Source of the DNA: Notospermus geniculatus | Lineage: Eukaryota; Nemertea; Pilidiophora; Heteronemertea; Lineidae | Assembly: GCA_002633025.1 (NCBI GenBank) | Contig: NMRB01000740.1 | Coordinates: 36,724 to 100,723, forward strand | DNA length: 64,000 bases | Direction of reading: 5' to 3' | Part shown: positions 22,151 to 34,351 of the stretch, piece by piece | Layout: each line of letters begins with the position of its first letter | How positions within the stretch are numbered: position 1 is the stretch's first letter | Made by a program: the position numbers and the translations under genes | Notes under the pieces: generated by a model | Databases searched by the model: none | What the model saw: only the letters and a program-made list of their open reading frames with translations | What the model was told of the DNA's origin: nothing

Positions 22151-24520
22151 AAAAAAATTGTGACTGCTAATGCTAATGTTTGAAAGAATATTTGACAAAA
22201 ATAGCTTCTTTCCACAAAATTAGGGTAAAGTTCCAGGAACAGCAACAATGCAACAGGGAAATGGTAAATTGTTCAGAGTTTGTAGCTGGGAATCAAGACT
22301 TTCATGGTGCTCTTTTTGTGTATTTTGCTTGAAAAAGTTAACTTTTCGTGTATGTGAAAGTATTTCATCTAATGTATTTGTTTGCCACCGGCCGTGCTAT
22401 TAGGCTCTTCTCCCATCATTTGCTGAATTCCTCATCTCATACTGCTGAAGTGAGAACGAGTCCATGGTGTGTTCTTTTATTCCATGTCTTGCCAAACATG
22501 AAACGGTTAAACCACAAATACCGTTTTCGTGGCTGATAAATGCCAATCCGATCGTGCACGCAAACCTGACTGCCTGAAGAAAGACCTCTTGGATACCTAC
22601 AGCCAGTCTTCCTTCAGTAATTACAAGCTTTCTAGCGAAGCTTGTCAGTGCGACGCACGCCATCAATTATGAATGGGTCCTTCGGCATCTAATGCTCTTC
22701 GCTTGATATAGATTTAGAATCTCATGATTGTTGTCACACCTGTCAAATACCACTTGTTGCTGCAGCGAGGGCTGAAGGTAACTTAAAAGGAATTGCGCAG
22801 TTGAATCACCGAGGGAATTTAGCCAATGAAGCCATGAATGATTGCTCACCGCTGAAGAAATTTTTTTTGTAAATGTCAATGCAGATGTCATTTCTTGTGA
22901 TCTCAGGAGAATTTTGAGGGACAAACACATGCTGGGAAGGGACTTTGACCACTTTAACTGCAGAATTGTGTTTTAACCCGTTAACTGTGTAGGATGCCAT
23001 GTGATGTCATTGTCTATGTGCTTTTTCACTGCAAGGACGCCATCGTAGTATTATAAACCTACTCATACCCACACTACACTTCTTTGTAATTTGGGAAATC
23101 CCCTTTCTACCATCTCCTCTGTTTAGTTGAGTTTCAGGACAATACGTGGCGCTGCAAACAGCTTCGTTTGGCCGATAACAATGCTGACAGTAGGAAAACG
23201 AGTGCGGATGTCAGAACCGTCGGGATTTAATTATGCAATAAGATGTGGTTTATGAAATATTAAACAAAATGTTATCCTGTTGCATTGCAAAAGTTGCAAA
23301 AAATGACTAAAAAAAAGATTTCAAGTTCATTCTCAAGAATGGATATCAGGAGTGGCATAGTGTGGAGCGAGCTCAGCCTAGACATGCTCAAGATTTTGGT
23401 CTGCGATGAAACCCCGTATCTTGCTCAAGTGGGTTGATGTCTACATCACCATTCAACAGGTATTGAATATCCCTCAAGTGAGGGATTACTGTAAGACCTT
23501 CTAGTGTTATTGGATTTGCCATGTATCTGAGATTATGGTGACTGGTATTTAACGCTAGCCTTTGGTTACTCACTGATTGATTTCAAGGAGAGAGAATCCT
23601 TCAAAGTGAAACGCATATGTTTCTTAGAGATAATTTAAGGCGTAAGTAACTTAGTGTTAAATTTACAATGTACTTTGATTTGTCTGAATTAATTGGAATG
23701 TTGAAGTGGTTCATGAGAAGAGTATTAAACCTATNTGGCCTTTAGTAAGACCAGGGTCAATGGTGGGTCCAGGATGGGGAGGGGGGGGGCAATGGTGATC
23801 TGGGTTAGGTTCTCCCTGAAACTTTTTTGAAATGGGTGCAACATAAGCAGTTTTCTAGGTTTCAGGTATTGTTAGTATGTAAATGACCTTCTAAAACCTG
23901 TCAAGCCACATTTGATAAAAACTGAGCAAAGTGAGGGGTTTCCCTACAGGAAAACGTTGATCAAGATGTCAAGTTGACCAGTGGAATCAGTGTTGCTACA
24001 TGAATGATTAACTCATCACTTTATCATCTAGTTGACAGGAGCAAACTCGGATGTGATGTAGTGTTTCATCAGAGTCTTAATGAGTGTACTTGGAATGATG
24101 TAGTGTTCAGGAAGGTGTCAATGAGTCCACATTGACATTGTGCATCGTCATTTGCTGCTGAAAAAATTATTGGGCCATAGCATCTTCTAATGCTGTAGGA
24201 ACGCTGATTTTTGTTCAGGCATCCTGGGTCCACTTCAAAATCTACTCGAAATGTTAATAAGCAATGATACACTATTGACCAGAATCTTGACTCGTGCCTC
24301 TGTGGCCCTTAATATCCCGACGTGTGCCACTGTCTTTGTCATCAAGAGATGGCTGTCAACTTTTAGTCATTTTCCCTGGGACTCATCAGCTAGGAATTTA
24401 CCATCAAGTGGGCCGAGCTTGGAGGTTTTTGTATCCAAATAAAGATTTTTTGCATCCGGTCCTTTTCACCTCCAGCATCCAAAGGCACACCTGTGGTGAT
24501 GCTGTACGAAATCAAACAGG
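22151..24520. other. Gene-free stretch
   Basis: No supported exon. A G-run fragment with GGTGGGTCCAGGATGGGG at about 23763-23790 looks like a decayed piece of the CAGG/GGATCC family. One N at 23735. Confidence 0.5.
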
Positions 24521-24525
24521 ATTAA

Positions 24526-24699
24526 CAGGGGTGGATCCAGGATTTCGGAAAAGAGGGGGGGCACTGTGCTAGAAACATTGAAATCTGCGGTGAATTTCAA
24601 TGATTTGCTTCAAATTTCATAATTTCACGGTCAGTTTTACAGATTTGTTGGCCAAAAGGGGGCACATGCCGGGGGTGCCCCCCCCCGGATCTGCGCCTG
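24526..24699. mobile_element. Intact CAGG-ended GGATCC MITE, ATTAA target
   Basis: It starts CAGGGGTGGATCCAGGATTT and ends GGATCTGCGCCTG, with ATTAA directly repeated at 24521-24525 and 24700-24704. The body (ACATTGAAATCTGCGGTGAA, ACAGATTTGTTGGCCAA) is the reverse complement of the copies at 13.9, 38.3 and 55.1 kb. At 174 bp, it is too short to code. Confidence 0.88.
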
Positions 24700-24850
24700 A
24701 TTAAGGAATATTGCACAGCCACGACTACCGCTGTGCCATCAGGCACAGTTTTGTGGCAGTGCATTTCAAAAGACGAGCCAAATTATATGGCTGAGCATTA
24801 TTAATCTGTGTATGCCTAGAGGCATCAACATGGCATATTGCATGGCTTAC

Positions 24851-24903
24851 GTCTCGTCCATCATCCCAGGTCGGGTGATCGTCACCTCAGTGTCGTTAGT
24901 TCC
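24851..24903 (-). CDS. Possible short internal exon
   Basis: On the minus strand a pyrimidine-rich acceptor (TTTTGCTTCAATGGTGACTTAG) is followed by GTNDTEVTITRPGMMDE and a donor (GACGAGAC then GTAAGC). The interval is 53 nt, starting in phase 0 and ending with two bases of a codon. Stops lie just outside on the acceptor side. It is short, so chance cannot be excluded; no family recognised. Confidence 0.22.
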
Positions 24904-25289
24904 CTAAGTCACCATTGAAGCAAAAGCTAGTGGACTATCAACCCAGCATGTAAAGAGTTAAATTACCTCCATCTAAAATCATTGGCAACATCATGATGGC
25001 CTGTTTTATGGATGAAGTTGCTGTAGAAACTTAAAAAGTACATGAAAATCCCATTGAAACCATTTGAATTTTAGATGAAGACGTTCTTTCTTCCTGATAT
25101 AGAACTCAATTCAATTTTAATCAGAGGAAATGTGCAAAGTGACATTTATGGGATTAAATTGGTATTGACATTTTGTCTTATTTTATCTAAATCATCTCAA
25201 ACAATGCTTTTTGCTTACGAATGACATTTTCTTAAATGAAGATTTTATGTCTGGCTCATTGGTAAGTCTGGTGTTCTCATGTGTGGTCG

Positions 25290-26409
25290 CAGGGATGGAT
25301 CCAGGATTTGGGAAAAGTGGGGGCACCCTGTGCTACTAAACATTGAAATCTGCGGTGAATTTCAAAGATTTGCTCCAAATTCCAGAATTCATGGTCGATT
25401 TTGCAGATTTTTGGCCCAAAGGGGGGCATGTGTCCCCCTTCACTCTAAAAAGTGGGAACACCTTAGAACGCCATAGGAACGATTGAAGAACAGTATTTGG
25501 TGTGCTCTGGATGTTCATCTGGTCTTTAAGTGTTCATTTTAAAATGTAGATGTTGTCTGTCTGTTAAATTTGCGTTCTGAGGTGTGGTTGAACATATTGT
25601 GAACATCTCACTTTTGCGGTGAACGGCAAGACAACGTCAGAAAACGCTTAGGTGTTCAGTGCGCTGTTTTGGGCGTGTGCCGGTCTCTGACCACGAGGTA
25701 CCCGATTTATATGGAGGCACGGCCACGGTACGGTGCGATGATTCAACAAATAAAGCCACATAAAAGTGGTCGGGTTTCATTTTTGTATAAAACACTGAAT
25801 TTCTATCTGTTCTGTACTTAGTATGTATACATTTGCAAGCTTTTGGTTCTTCATTGCACAAAATATTTCTGTCCTTGACTTCAAATTGAGAAAAGCCGTT
25901 ATGCGGAATTGTACTCTCTAAAGTGGGAACACCAGAATGAACAAAAACATGAACACCATTTTGTCACCTGATTTTGAGCGGCATTTTTGGAACGCTTTTT
26001 TGAAGACTTGCTTTGAACACTAATGGAACAGACAGAGAACTAAACATCTATTTGAACATTTTTATGAACATTTTGCTGAACACTTTTATGAACGCCACTT
26101 TGTCACCTAAATTGGAACACCTATTTTTGAACATATAATTGAACACGCTTTTGAACATTTTGAGGTGTTCTATAAATGTTCCAAAAATAGGTGTTCCAAT
26201 TTAGGTGACAAAGTGGCGTTCATAAAAGTGTTCAGCAAAATGTTCATAAAAATGTTCAAATAGATGTTCTCTGTCTGTTCCATTAGTGTTCAAAGCAAGT
26301 GTTCAAAAAAGCGTTCCAAAAATGCCGTTCCAAATCAGGTGACAAAATGGTGTTCATATTTTTGTTCATTCTGGTGTTCCCACTTTTTAGAGTGTTGGAT
26401 CCGCGCCTG
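25290..26409. mobile_element. CAGG-ended GGATCC MITE, split by the 25441-26394 insertion
   Basis: The left part CAGGGATGGATCCAGGATTT runs to CCCCCTT at 25440, and the right part TTGGATCCGCGCCTG ends at 26409. Together they align with the intact 24526-24699 copy. The outer flanks (GGTCG and GGGCT) are only partly alike, so the target duplication has decayed or the right edge is rearranged. Confidence 0.7.
25441..26394. mobile_element. Foldback element rich in GAACAC/GTTC words
   Basis: The outer ends are CACTCTAAAAAGTGGGAACA and its complement (TGTTCCCACTTTTTAGAGTG). A second copy of the left end starts at about 25912 (ACTCTCTAAAGTGGGAACAC), and from there to 26394 the sequence is a near-perfect hairpin with arms of about 230 bp, including GGTGACAAAGTGGCG and its complement. 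Both arms are built from repeats of GAACAC/GAACATTTT. Inside the host MITE only TT is shared at the junctions. No coding capacity was seen; a short frame through the right arm is an artefact of the repeat. Confidence 0.8.
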
Positions 26410-26465
26410 GGGCTATTGCGAACTTGGAATATCTTGGAGAAAGGTCAAAATCCTGAGCTTCTTGG

Positions 26466-26910
26466 CCTTCCATGCCACGTACCATCCGCGTACCACATGC
26501 AGCATCATGCGTATAGGTCTACCGGCCTCATATCTTCCGCACATGTCGCGCGGCGTCTTGGAAGGCACGCACAGTGAAAACATAATGTCATTCGTGCATG
26601 GTGTGTGGAGGTCACGCGGAAAAGATGTGCCTGTACCATACGCAATCAAGTGTAGTATGCCTTCCGCATACCTTCCGTGGACGTCAAGCAGAGGGTATGC
26701 TTCAGTTCATTGCATATGGTACAGGTGCGTCACGCGTCACTTCTGGGTGACGTCTGCCCAACACGGGCAAATGATGTTACCTCTTCATTACGTACCTTCC
26801 ATGACAGCGTGCGACGTCCGTGAAAGATACGAGGACGGTATGTGCAAGACGCTGCATGTGGTACGCGGATGGTGCACGGCGCAGAAGGGAGGTCAATTGT
26901 GCAACATACT
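26466..26910. mobile_element. CAGT-type hairpin MITE, left end decayed
   Basis: The left arm CCATCCGCGTACCACATGCAGC-like block pairs with GCTGCATGTGGTACGCGGATGG at right; only partial motifs are quoted. The right terminus GGTCAATTGTGCAACATACTG is the family end shared with 9284-9556 and 57299. The matching left terminus is missing or changed. Long apparent frames (for example 26264-26926) come from the CpG-rich arms. Confidence 0.6.
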
Positions 26911-27645
26911 GCTCCATGTCAATTAGAGGACATGTGACCTCGGCCATAAAGACGAAAGAACTACACCTCAAACATGTGTTGAATGCACTTTAATATCATT
27001 TGATGTTACCTGTTGAGGTCATTCAATTTGCCACTGTAATCCAGTAGACCAGTACTCCCTCAGGACCTGATATCCATATCCTTACCATAAAAGGCCGAGA
27101 TTTATGACCTATAAAGGCAATTAAATCCTCTCAACTGACTGACTCCTTGATTTGTTTTTCAACAATACACACGACTACAGCATGTGCTTATTGCACTTAC
27201 AGGCTAGGGTCACCGTCCATTCCACCTTAAATTTGCCATGGTTCTCTGTACATTTGTGATCTACATGTACCGGTGATTTCGGCAACATGGGCCACGCTCC
27301 TGGTTTAATGTCACAATATATTTTCTGGTATTGCCTCGTAAAACAACAGGAGTGGTAATTTGCTATAGCCAACAGAAAGAGGTAGAGATGCTAAATCATT
27401 TGGATGTCTGGACGCCCACCATCAGCAACTAGCACAGCAACAGGCTAGCCCTGGCTATAGGCTATGTGGAGAAACCAGGTGATATCGTGAGGTGGCTCGG
27501 CACAGGATGACAAAGCTTCTTACTCGTTTGACAAACAGTTTCATATTATATTTGATCAATTTAGCATCAGAAGAAATCTGTAACTTTAAGAGGTCACAGG
27601 CCCAGTCTATGATTGACTCTGACCAGTATGCCTACAGAGGCTCAA
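26911..27645. other. Gene-free stretch
   Basis: Intron-like sequence. No exon signals or recognised repeats. Confidence 0.5.
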
Positions 27646-27856
27646 CCCAGCAGCAGCACACTAGGAGATATCGCAAGTGATCTAATCGCCACTGATCTTC
27701 TCGCCAACCACTGCAGACTAGGCGATATTGTTTTGGTATACGTATTGTTTGATGTTGAGCAAGAAGATTCCACGCATCGCTCTCCAGCGCACACCTGATG
27801 TCAGCAGCCTGCTCGATCGCTGGTGATCAGATCTGGTGTCTGTGTGCTGCTGGCTT
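27646..27856. mobile_element. MITE of the GCCAGCAGCAC family
   Basis: The left end (CAGCAGCAGCACACTAGGAG, ATATCGCAAGTGATC) and right end (GATCTGGTGTCTGTGTGCTGC, TGGC) form imperfect inverted repeats. The middle contains CTGATCTTCTCGCCAACC, shared with the copy near 50.4 kb in opposite orientation. No coding capacity. Borders approximate. Confidence 0.6.
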
Positions 27857-28400
27857 AAAAGTGAGGCGTGATTGGCTTTTATGAATGGTATATATCTTGG
27901 CTTACAGGCTTCAGACATCCCATAGCTGTTGTCGAAAACCCAACCTGAGCTTCTATTAGGAATACTTACTCTTAACTGTGAAAGGGTTAGTAAAATTTTT
28001 CGAAAAAATTCTATGCAAATATTTTTGCCATGAAAAATGCAGAAAGTAAATCAGAATGAGAAACTTTTACACTAAAAAACAGGAAGGGTATTTCAACAAT
28101 TTCAAATGTTGTGCTGATGTACCTGTCTGGTATGTCATGTCAACCGACATATTTGCCAACTATTTCTATGCCAGAAATATTTCTTATGTCTCCTTTTCAT
28201 GAACACCTTGCAGACTCTTTGCAAGCTTGAAGCTATATCTTTTTTTACATATTATTGATCCATTTATGTTTGGTTTATGGCGGAGATGCTGACACTGTAG
28301 GAAAAGCTGAATAGGAAGCCTGGGTGGTTTCTGTGGAGATTGCGGGAGGTGAAAAAATTCTGCGATGCCTTCTCGCTGCATTTTGTGTACATTTTGTTAC
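27857..28400. other. Gene-free stretch
   Basis: AT-rich; no supported features. Confidence 0.5.
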
Positions 28401-28404
28401 AATA

Positions 28405-28601
28405 GGAAGATGTTTGACATCATCTGCACTTTAGAATATGAAATAGAAATCGGGTTTCTATGGTGAAAGACATTCCTTCCTACCAGAATCGAACCCACGG
28501 ACCCTCGCATAAGGCATCAATCGCCAGCACTAAGGGGAGGGCACGCCTTAAACCACTAGGCCAAATCCCCATCTTCAAAAAAGATGGTTCAATGGCCCAT
28601 G
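28405..28601 (-). repeat. tRNA-derived SINE (family 1)
   Basis: Read on the minus strand: GAACCATCTTTTTTGAAGATG leads into GGGGATTTGGCCTAGTGG (A box), then GTGCTGGCGATTGATGCC, then GGTCCGTGGGTTCGATTC (B box) and a body with TTTCACCATAGAAACCC. The plus-strand copy at 63541-63720 matches throughout. The 5' GGGGAT is not matched by a complementary 3' end, so the tRNA cloverleaf is not closed. The copy is a SINE, not a tRNA gene. Confidence 0.75.
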
Positions 28602-29662
28602 TTTAAACGAGGCGTCCATCAGTTATGTATCATTTGTGGAATTTTTTTGTGGAAAATACAGGGTCTATTTCATAAAAGTATTAAAAATCCATTCAAAACC
28701 TTGTTTGAATTTGCATTTCATATTTTACATCTCTCACTGAGCACCTCCATATTGTATCCAATTGTCAGTTCTAAATAACAGTGAATAATACTGAAAAACA
28801 GTTTCCAAGGCTCACAGAATAAATTTCATGATCCAGAAAATTGCTTTAATCATCAATCATTATCTGTGTCAGTGATTGAAATGAACTTTGACCTCTGATA
28901 ACTCTGAAATTGACAAGGAACAACAGTTTATAGTTCTTTTGTGGTAGGTTAACCAATTGGTGAGTGATTTATGTTCCAAGTGTCACTTTCAGGAGTAGGA
29001 GTCGTGATTAAACCTGCCTCAAACATGGAAGGAATGTAAACTTATTCTTGTTTTTACAGGTAGCACATTTATCACTTTTACACTTTGTTTGGGCCATAAT
29101 ATTTATGGAACTTATTCTCTAAAAGAAAATACGTATCTACATGTACATTCACTCATGACACTTGGTGCTGGGTCATTGGTGGGCGCCTTCATCACCACAA
29201 ACGGCACTAAAAAGCATGTCTACATTATTACAAATCGAATCTATCATCTGTGTAACAATAGATTATGGGGAATTCTTACGGCTGTGGGTGGGGAACGGTG
29301 AAATGAGAGATGGCAAGTTCTGCCTTTGATTGAAAATTTTCTTTCTGGATGTAACAGCCCAGAACCCCGTTCAACAGCACCACAACGACCCTGCTAAAGT
29401 CCACGTGTTATGAAACAGGCCCCAGCTCACTTAGACTAACTTTGGTTCAAAAGATACTTAGGAATATTCTGTGAGATACCTGGGATGTATAATGATGACT
29501 TTTCATTGGTTCCATGGAAACAACAGGCTTTTATTGTTCAGCTATTCTGATTACATTGCAAAAACTTGCCATTCCCAAACCTGGAACAATTGAAGAACCA
29601 GGCCTTTCTTGATAACACAATACCATTTGCTTCTAGAACCTAGTTTCCTTGCCAACTCATAG
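28602..29662. other. Gene-free stretch with a transposon terminus
   Basis: It holds the reverse complement of the GGGGCCTGTTTCATAA terminus at 29407-29424. Otherwise intron-like. Confidence 0.45.
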
Positions 29663-29871
29663 GGCCATGTGAACATGTTGGTGACGTCAGGGGAAGATGC
29701 TGTAGCTGTAGAAGCTGAATTGGCTTCTTTGGCTGCATTGATACCTTATCTAGTCAGAGTCTTCAGTACAGTTGGTTTTCAGGTGCCTGCACACCAGATT
29801 CCAGTGCATTTTGCAGTTTGGTTCCTGCAAGCCAAAGGCTACAATGCTATTGCAATGAAAAAGCCGTGTGG
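29663..29871 (+). CDS. Candidate internal exon, unrecognised protein
   Basis: The acceptor TTTCCTTGCCAACTCATAG ends at 29662 and the donor (TGTGG then GTAAAA) begins at 29872. The 209-nt interval is open in phase 0 and leaves two bases at its end. The peptide reads GHVNMLVTSGEDAVAVEAEL, then ASLAALIPYLVRVFSTVGFQ and HFAVWFLQAKGYNAIAMKKP. The middle third is strongly hydrophobic and could be a buried or membrane helix. The frame closes in the proposed intron (TAA two codons after the donor). No family recognised. Among the plus-strand candidates this has good signals and a good length. Confidence 0.36.
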
Positions 29872-32800
29872 GTAAAACAGATTCCTGTGCGGTGGACACT
29901 TCATTGAAGTAGTGTTAGGCCACTGGCTTCAGAGAACCTCACCTCCAAGTGCAATGTAGCCTACAACGGAATCCGGTTTTGTTGTGTGCTGGCCTTTGCA
30001 GAGAAATGTGTAGCCTGGGAGCCAGACCAATAAAAACTGGTTCAATACCAGTTCAGAGGCAGTGATTTAAAAGCTTTTCTACTAATGAAAAATAATTTCA
30101 TTGGTATCGTCATTCCTTAGTAATTTACTACCTTTGAATTTCCTTCCTTCGTTATATTGTATGTCATTGTTTTCATCTACTTTTGATTCGCAATTTCTTA
30201 TAAGTCCGGAGCATGTAGACACTTATTTCATTCCCAAAGGGCTACTAATGCCAAATGGCGTCACCCCTTGCAGATGTGTAATCGTTACCATGCTGTCTTG
30301 CTAATTTATAATAAACAGAGTACATAAGCCTACATACATTTAAAAGCTGGAAATGAACAAGCACTATCCATATACTTGTAGCAGCTTCAGTTTTGTTGCC
30401 AACCTTGGAACACCTCATGACTCCAGCTGATGCAACCAACAGGTGCCACAAATTATCTCTAATGATAGGTAAGTTCACAATCACCCAAATTAAAATGGTG
30501 ATTAGTTTCCTAAAATGTTAGATGAGCCAGAAGAAGTTAGACGGTGAAAGGTGAATGTTGAATGCTTACAAGCTGTCAGTTTCCCAGCTGTGGAATGCTT
30601 TGTTCGTCCTAGGCGCTGCTCTGCTCTTCAACAAAACAACAATTTTGTGTTGATTTTCATACTTTCCATCAACAACACAACAAAGATGCGGATCATGCAC
30701 TCCTGATGACATCCAGTAGCATACGGAAAAAAATTCGAGGTTGGAAGAAATCATCGCTAGCGACAAAATAACCATCTAAGTCTGCCTTGGTTAGGATGAC
30801 AATTTGTTTGTCTGTGGTGTCAGACGGAGCAAGCAGTAACCCGTGATTACCACAGCACGGTAGCCAACTAGCTCCATTTGACGTAAAAATGATCAAAGAA
30901 TGATGAGAGCCCTCTCCTCCAACGGATCTTTCTTGTGTGAACAGATGGAGGAATTATCCTTGCCTGAGATCTGTCTCTCACACATCTCAGGACGGTCGTG
31001 AGGGAGTGAATGGATGGTGCTACAAGGCCAACATTCTCATGTAAAAACAAGTTATTCTGACGTGACCACATGAAGATACAGGCAATCCCTGCAAAAAGAT
31101 CACTGAAAAACTCTCCTAGACACGCACCACGTACAGTTTGCAGATGATAATAATTTTGCCGAGCTAGTATTTTCTGACGATTTTATCAAGACTGTTGTGA
31201 ATGATTGAATGGACTTTTTCCAGAACACACCAACGCTGTCATTGAAAAGCATTGGGAATTCTGAACTTGACCACATCAATACAAGAGATCTCAGCAAAAA
31301 TAACAGCAAAAAACTCTCTCTGATGCCATGTACATTTTGAAGATGGGAATAGTTTTGTCAAACTAGTATTTTATGCAGATGCTGTGTTAATTTTGTTCTG
31401 TAAAGTGACTTCTTTTTGTTGTTGATTGCATCAAGTGTATGATATTTGCTGCATAATAGATCTCCTTTATTGTTAGATTAGCAATTTACCAAGATGAATG
31501 CCTGGTCTTCCACAAGTTATCCCGTTGTGGCCAAATTTGTTTCTTTCTTTTCCGTTGTTTGCAGCCATTGACTTTCAGTTTTGTATCTCTTGAGATTTCT
31601 GACCAACTTACTTCATGAAATTACCAGAACCAGTGTGCTGATGTTGCGGGTTCCAGGATACATTAGACTAGTTCTTTTCAACGACATTCTTCTGATGCTA
31701 GCAAACTGGTGGCTGCATCTAATGGATACATCATCTTGAAAAAGTAGTAGTTGAGACCAAAATGTTTGTCAGTTTCACTCTTGTCTGTGTAATTATGAAA
31801 TCTGAAACGATCTACATGTATTTCTTCCATTCTCTCCTGGTGTCATCTTAGTTCGTTTAGGCTCAACTTCTGAGCGACATGCGCCTGGTTCTGCTGTGGA
31901 AAGTCACATTTGATAACCCCCACGGACGTTTATTCATTTCCCCAATTCCTATTAGGTTGCTGAATAAACCATGTCCTACCTAATCCAAGACCAGAGTCAA
32001 CATCTTTGATATATATACATCTTAAGCCACAGGGACCAACTATCCTGGTATGAACGTGTGTTATCTCTGGAGAAACACATGTTAGAGACCAAATTGAAAT
32101 GTTACTGTCAGTACTTAGGGGATGTTATCTGGTGGTCACAGCCACAGCAATAAACAACCTGTTGATTAATCCTCTCCTGTAAGACACGATGCCTGGACAA
32201 AGGAATGTTACTTGCTTAACTCTTTGATGCCTAGGGTGCATCTGATGAAAAAGCTAAAGTGGTTCATAGTCTGATATCAACAATGGTAGAACTGCCGTCC
32301 GTCTTCACCGTTCATCCTGATCTGTCCTGAAATCATTTTGTAGAACTCAGCGCTCGACCCTGGACGACCGTAAGGCCATGAAGGGAGGCAAGGTAGGCAA
32401 ATAGACCTGCCCAGAATTCAATGACTTCAACACATCAGGTTGTTGACAATAAAAGTACATGTAGTGTAAATTCACAAAATCTCAGCAGGATGTCAATAAT
32501 TTCATTCCAATGATAAATACCTCTCTTTAGTTTTTCATGCAAAAGGCACCGGGCTAAAACAGCGCGTTTTTTTTTGTAAACCCCTAATTCTATTTGATTG
32601 GATTGGACTGCTTTGCTCAAGTGATCTTGCATACGAAAAAATGGAATTTGTTACAGCGACAATGCTGGATGCAGACAATTTCTGACAAGTTGAATGCAGC
32701 TCAGTTGCACACAGTCGTCCAATTACCGGTGGACTGTTTGACGTTGACCAAGAAATCCAGATGTACTTTTAAGCATCGAGATACATGTTGACAAACTCGC

Positions 32801-33317
32801 GAGGAGAGAGTAATGTTCCTGTACAATGTCAGAAAGTGGCAATGTCGCTTTAACAACTCCATTTAAGCTCTCTGGCCATTAGAAAGGGATTGTGATGGAT
32901 AAGAGGACATCTCGCTAAGATCTGACCTGCAACATGGGGATTTATCTAGTCACCAATTGGCCAGTAGCCATTTCCTGTTTCTGTAGAGAATTGGTACATT
33001 TCTGGGGTCCATTAGTATGGATGCTGATAAAATCGGGTTGGATTGAATGGTAGTCTTTATCTTCTGTGAATTACATTGTGGTGAAATGTTTATCACCTAG
33101 TGTTACTTCCAGAGGATTTTCACCATATGAAAGCTGATCCTAAGTAACTTGTAAGTTTTTGGCGTGTTCCTTAAAAGTTAAGTAGGCGTAAGGAGATGGG
33201 AAAGTTGGAAAATGCCACAGAAGTTTTCTTTCTCCTTTATGGACAACAAATTTCAGTTTTTACAGTGTTGGCATACTTTGTCATGTTGGCTAACAAAATA
33301 TTGAATAAGACATTTAA
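29872..33317. other. Gene-free stretch
   Basis: 3.4 kb. A diverged direct duplication links about 31102-31180 and 31300-31385 (AAAAACTCTC..., GTACA.TTTG, CTAGTATTTT). No exon with acceptable signals was found. Confidence 0.45.
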
Positions 33318-33692
33318 CCCTTTAGTTTCACTGCCAGACTGGCAATTTCATTAAAACAGAAAATATCCCAAAGGCTCAAAATTCAATTTTACAAATTTTG
33401 GATATATCACGATATATCACTCAGCCTGTATTCTAGGAGCCGCCTTAACTCTAAGGTCCACTTTAAGCTTTTGTATTCTGCCCTGCAAACAATAGCTAAA
33501 GGTAGACCCTTTAGTTTCACTGCCAGACTGGCAATTTCATTAAAACAGAAAATATCCCAAAGGCTCAAAATTTCAATTTTACAAATTTTGGATATATCAC
33601 GATTTTACTCAGCCCGTATTCTAGGAGCCGCCTTAACTCTAAGGTCCACTTTAAGCTTTTGTATTCTGCCCTGCAAACAATAGCTAAAGGTA
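33318..33692 (+). repeat. 189-bp tandem duplication, two units
   Basis: The two units start CCCTTTAGTTTCACTGCCAG at 33318 and 33507 and both end GCAAACAATAGCTAAAGGTA. They differ only by a few bases: an extra ATATATCAC in the first, one T insertion in the second. The near-identity indicates a recent duplication or copy homogenisation. Confidence 0.95.
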
Positions 33693-34341
33693 AACCTTAG
33701 AGTTAAGGAAGCAGTGTTTCTCTCGCTTTGGTTGGAGAAATGGGTAATCCTTTTACGCTGTTCATTGTGTTGAAATAAAGCCAATTTTCTTGCCAGATTT
33801 GGAAGGGCAGAAAATGCCTCGTTCTCTATTGCTTTATTTGTTTCCACTAACCTCGCTGATAACAACATGATAGAGTTCCTTGAGAGGGGACTGTCTGACT
33901 TACAAACCCAGACGGCAAATGCACATCACTCTCCATTATGTCATCCACAGACAACCCTTCATTGACTCTCTTGCTTGGTAGGAGTACTTACAGACACTCA
34001 TCAGTGTCGTGCCTCAAAAAAAAATCTTGTTTCTCATTCTAGTGCTGTGTTGCTATTTGTAGCAAAGTTGTAGAGAAGTCCATGTTGTTATTTTAAGAAG
34101 GCCTGTGCTGGACAGGGATGGCGTACTGCTTGCAAAGCTGGATCTATGATGAGGTTTCTAATCGATAAAATGATTGTCAACAGAAATCTTTGACTTGAGA
34201 AATGTAATGGGAATTGCAGAAGTCAACAGGCTGGGTACAGTACAAAGAACTTCTTGCAGCTTCACACCACCCCCTATTGGTGATATTGATAACTAAGATC
34301 ATTGGGTAGATAGACTCTTTGAACAGCCTTGTCGAGCATGC
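33693..34341. other. Gene-free stretch
   Basis: No supported features between the tandem duplication and the transposon at 34352. Confidence 0.5.
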
Positions 34342-34351
34342 ATTGCAACAT

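Noticed and set aside
26264-26926. 220-codon plus-strand open frame
   Set aside because: It runs through the right arm of a foldback and then a CpG-rich hairpin MITE; the openness comes from repeat composition, and related copies at 9.3 and 57 kb are not open in the same way.
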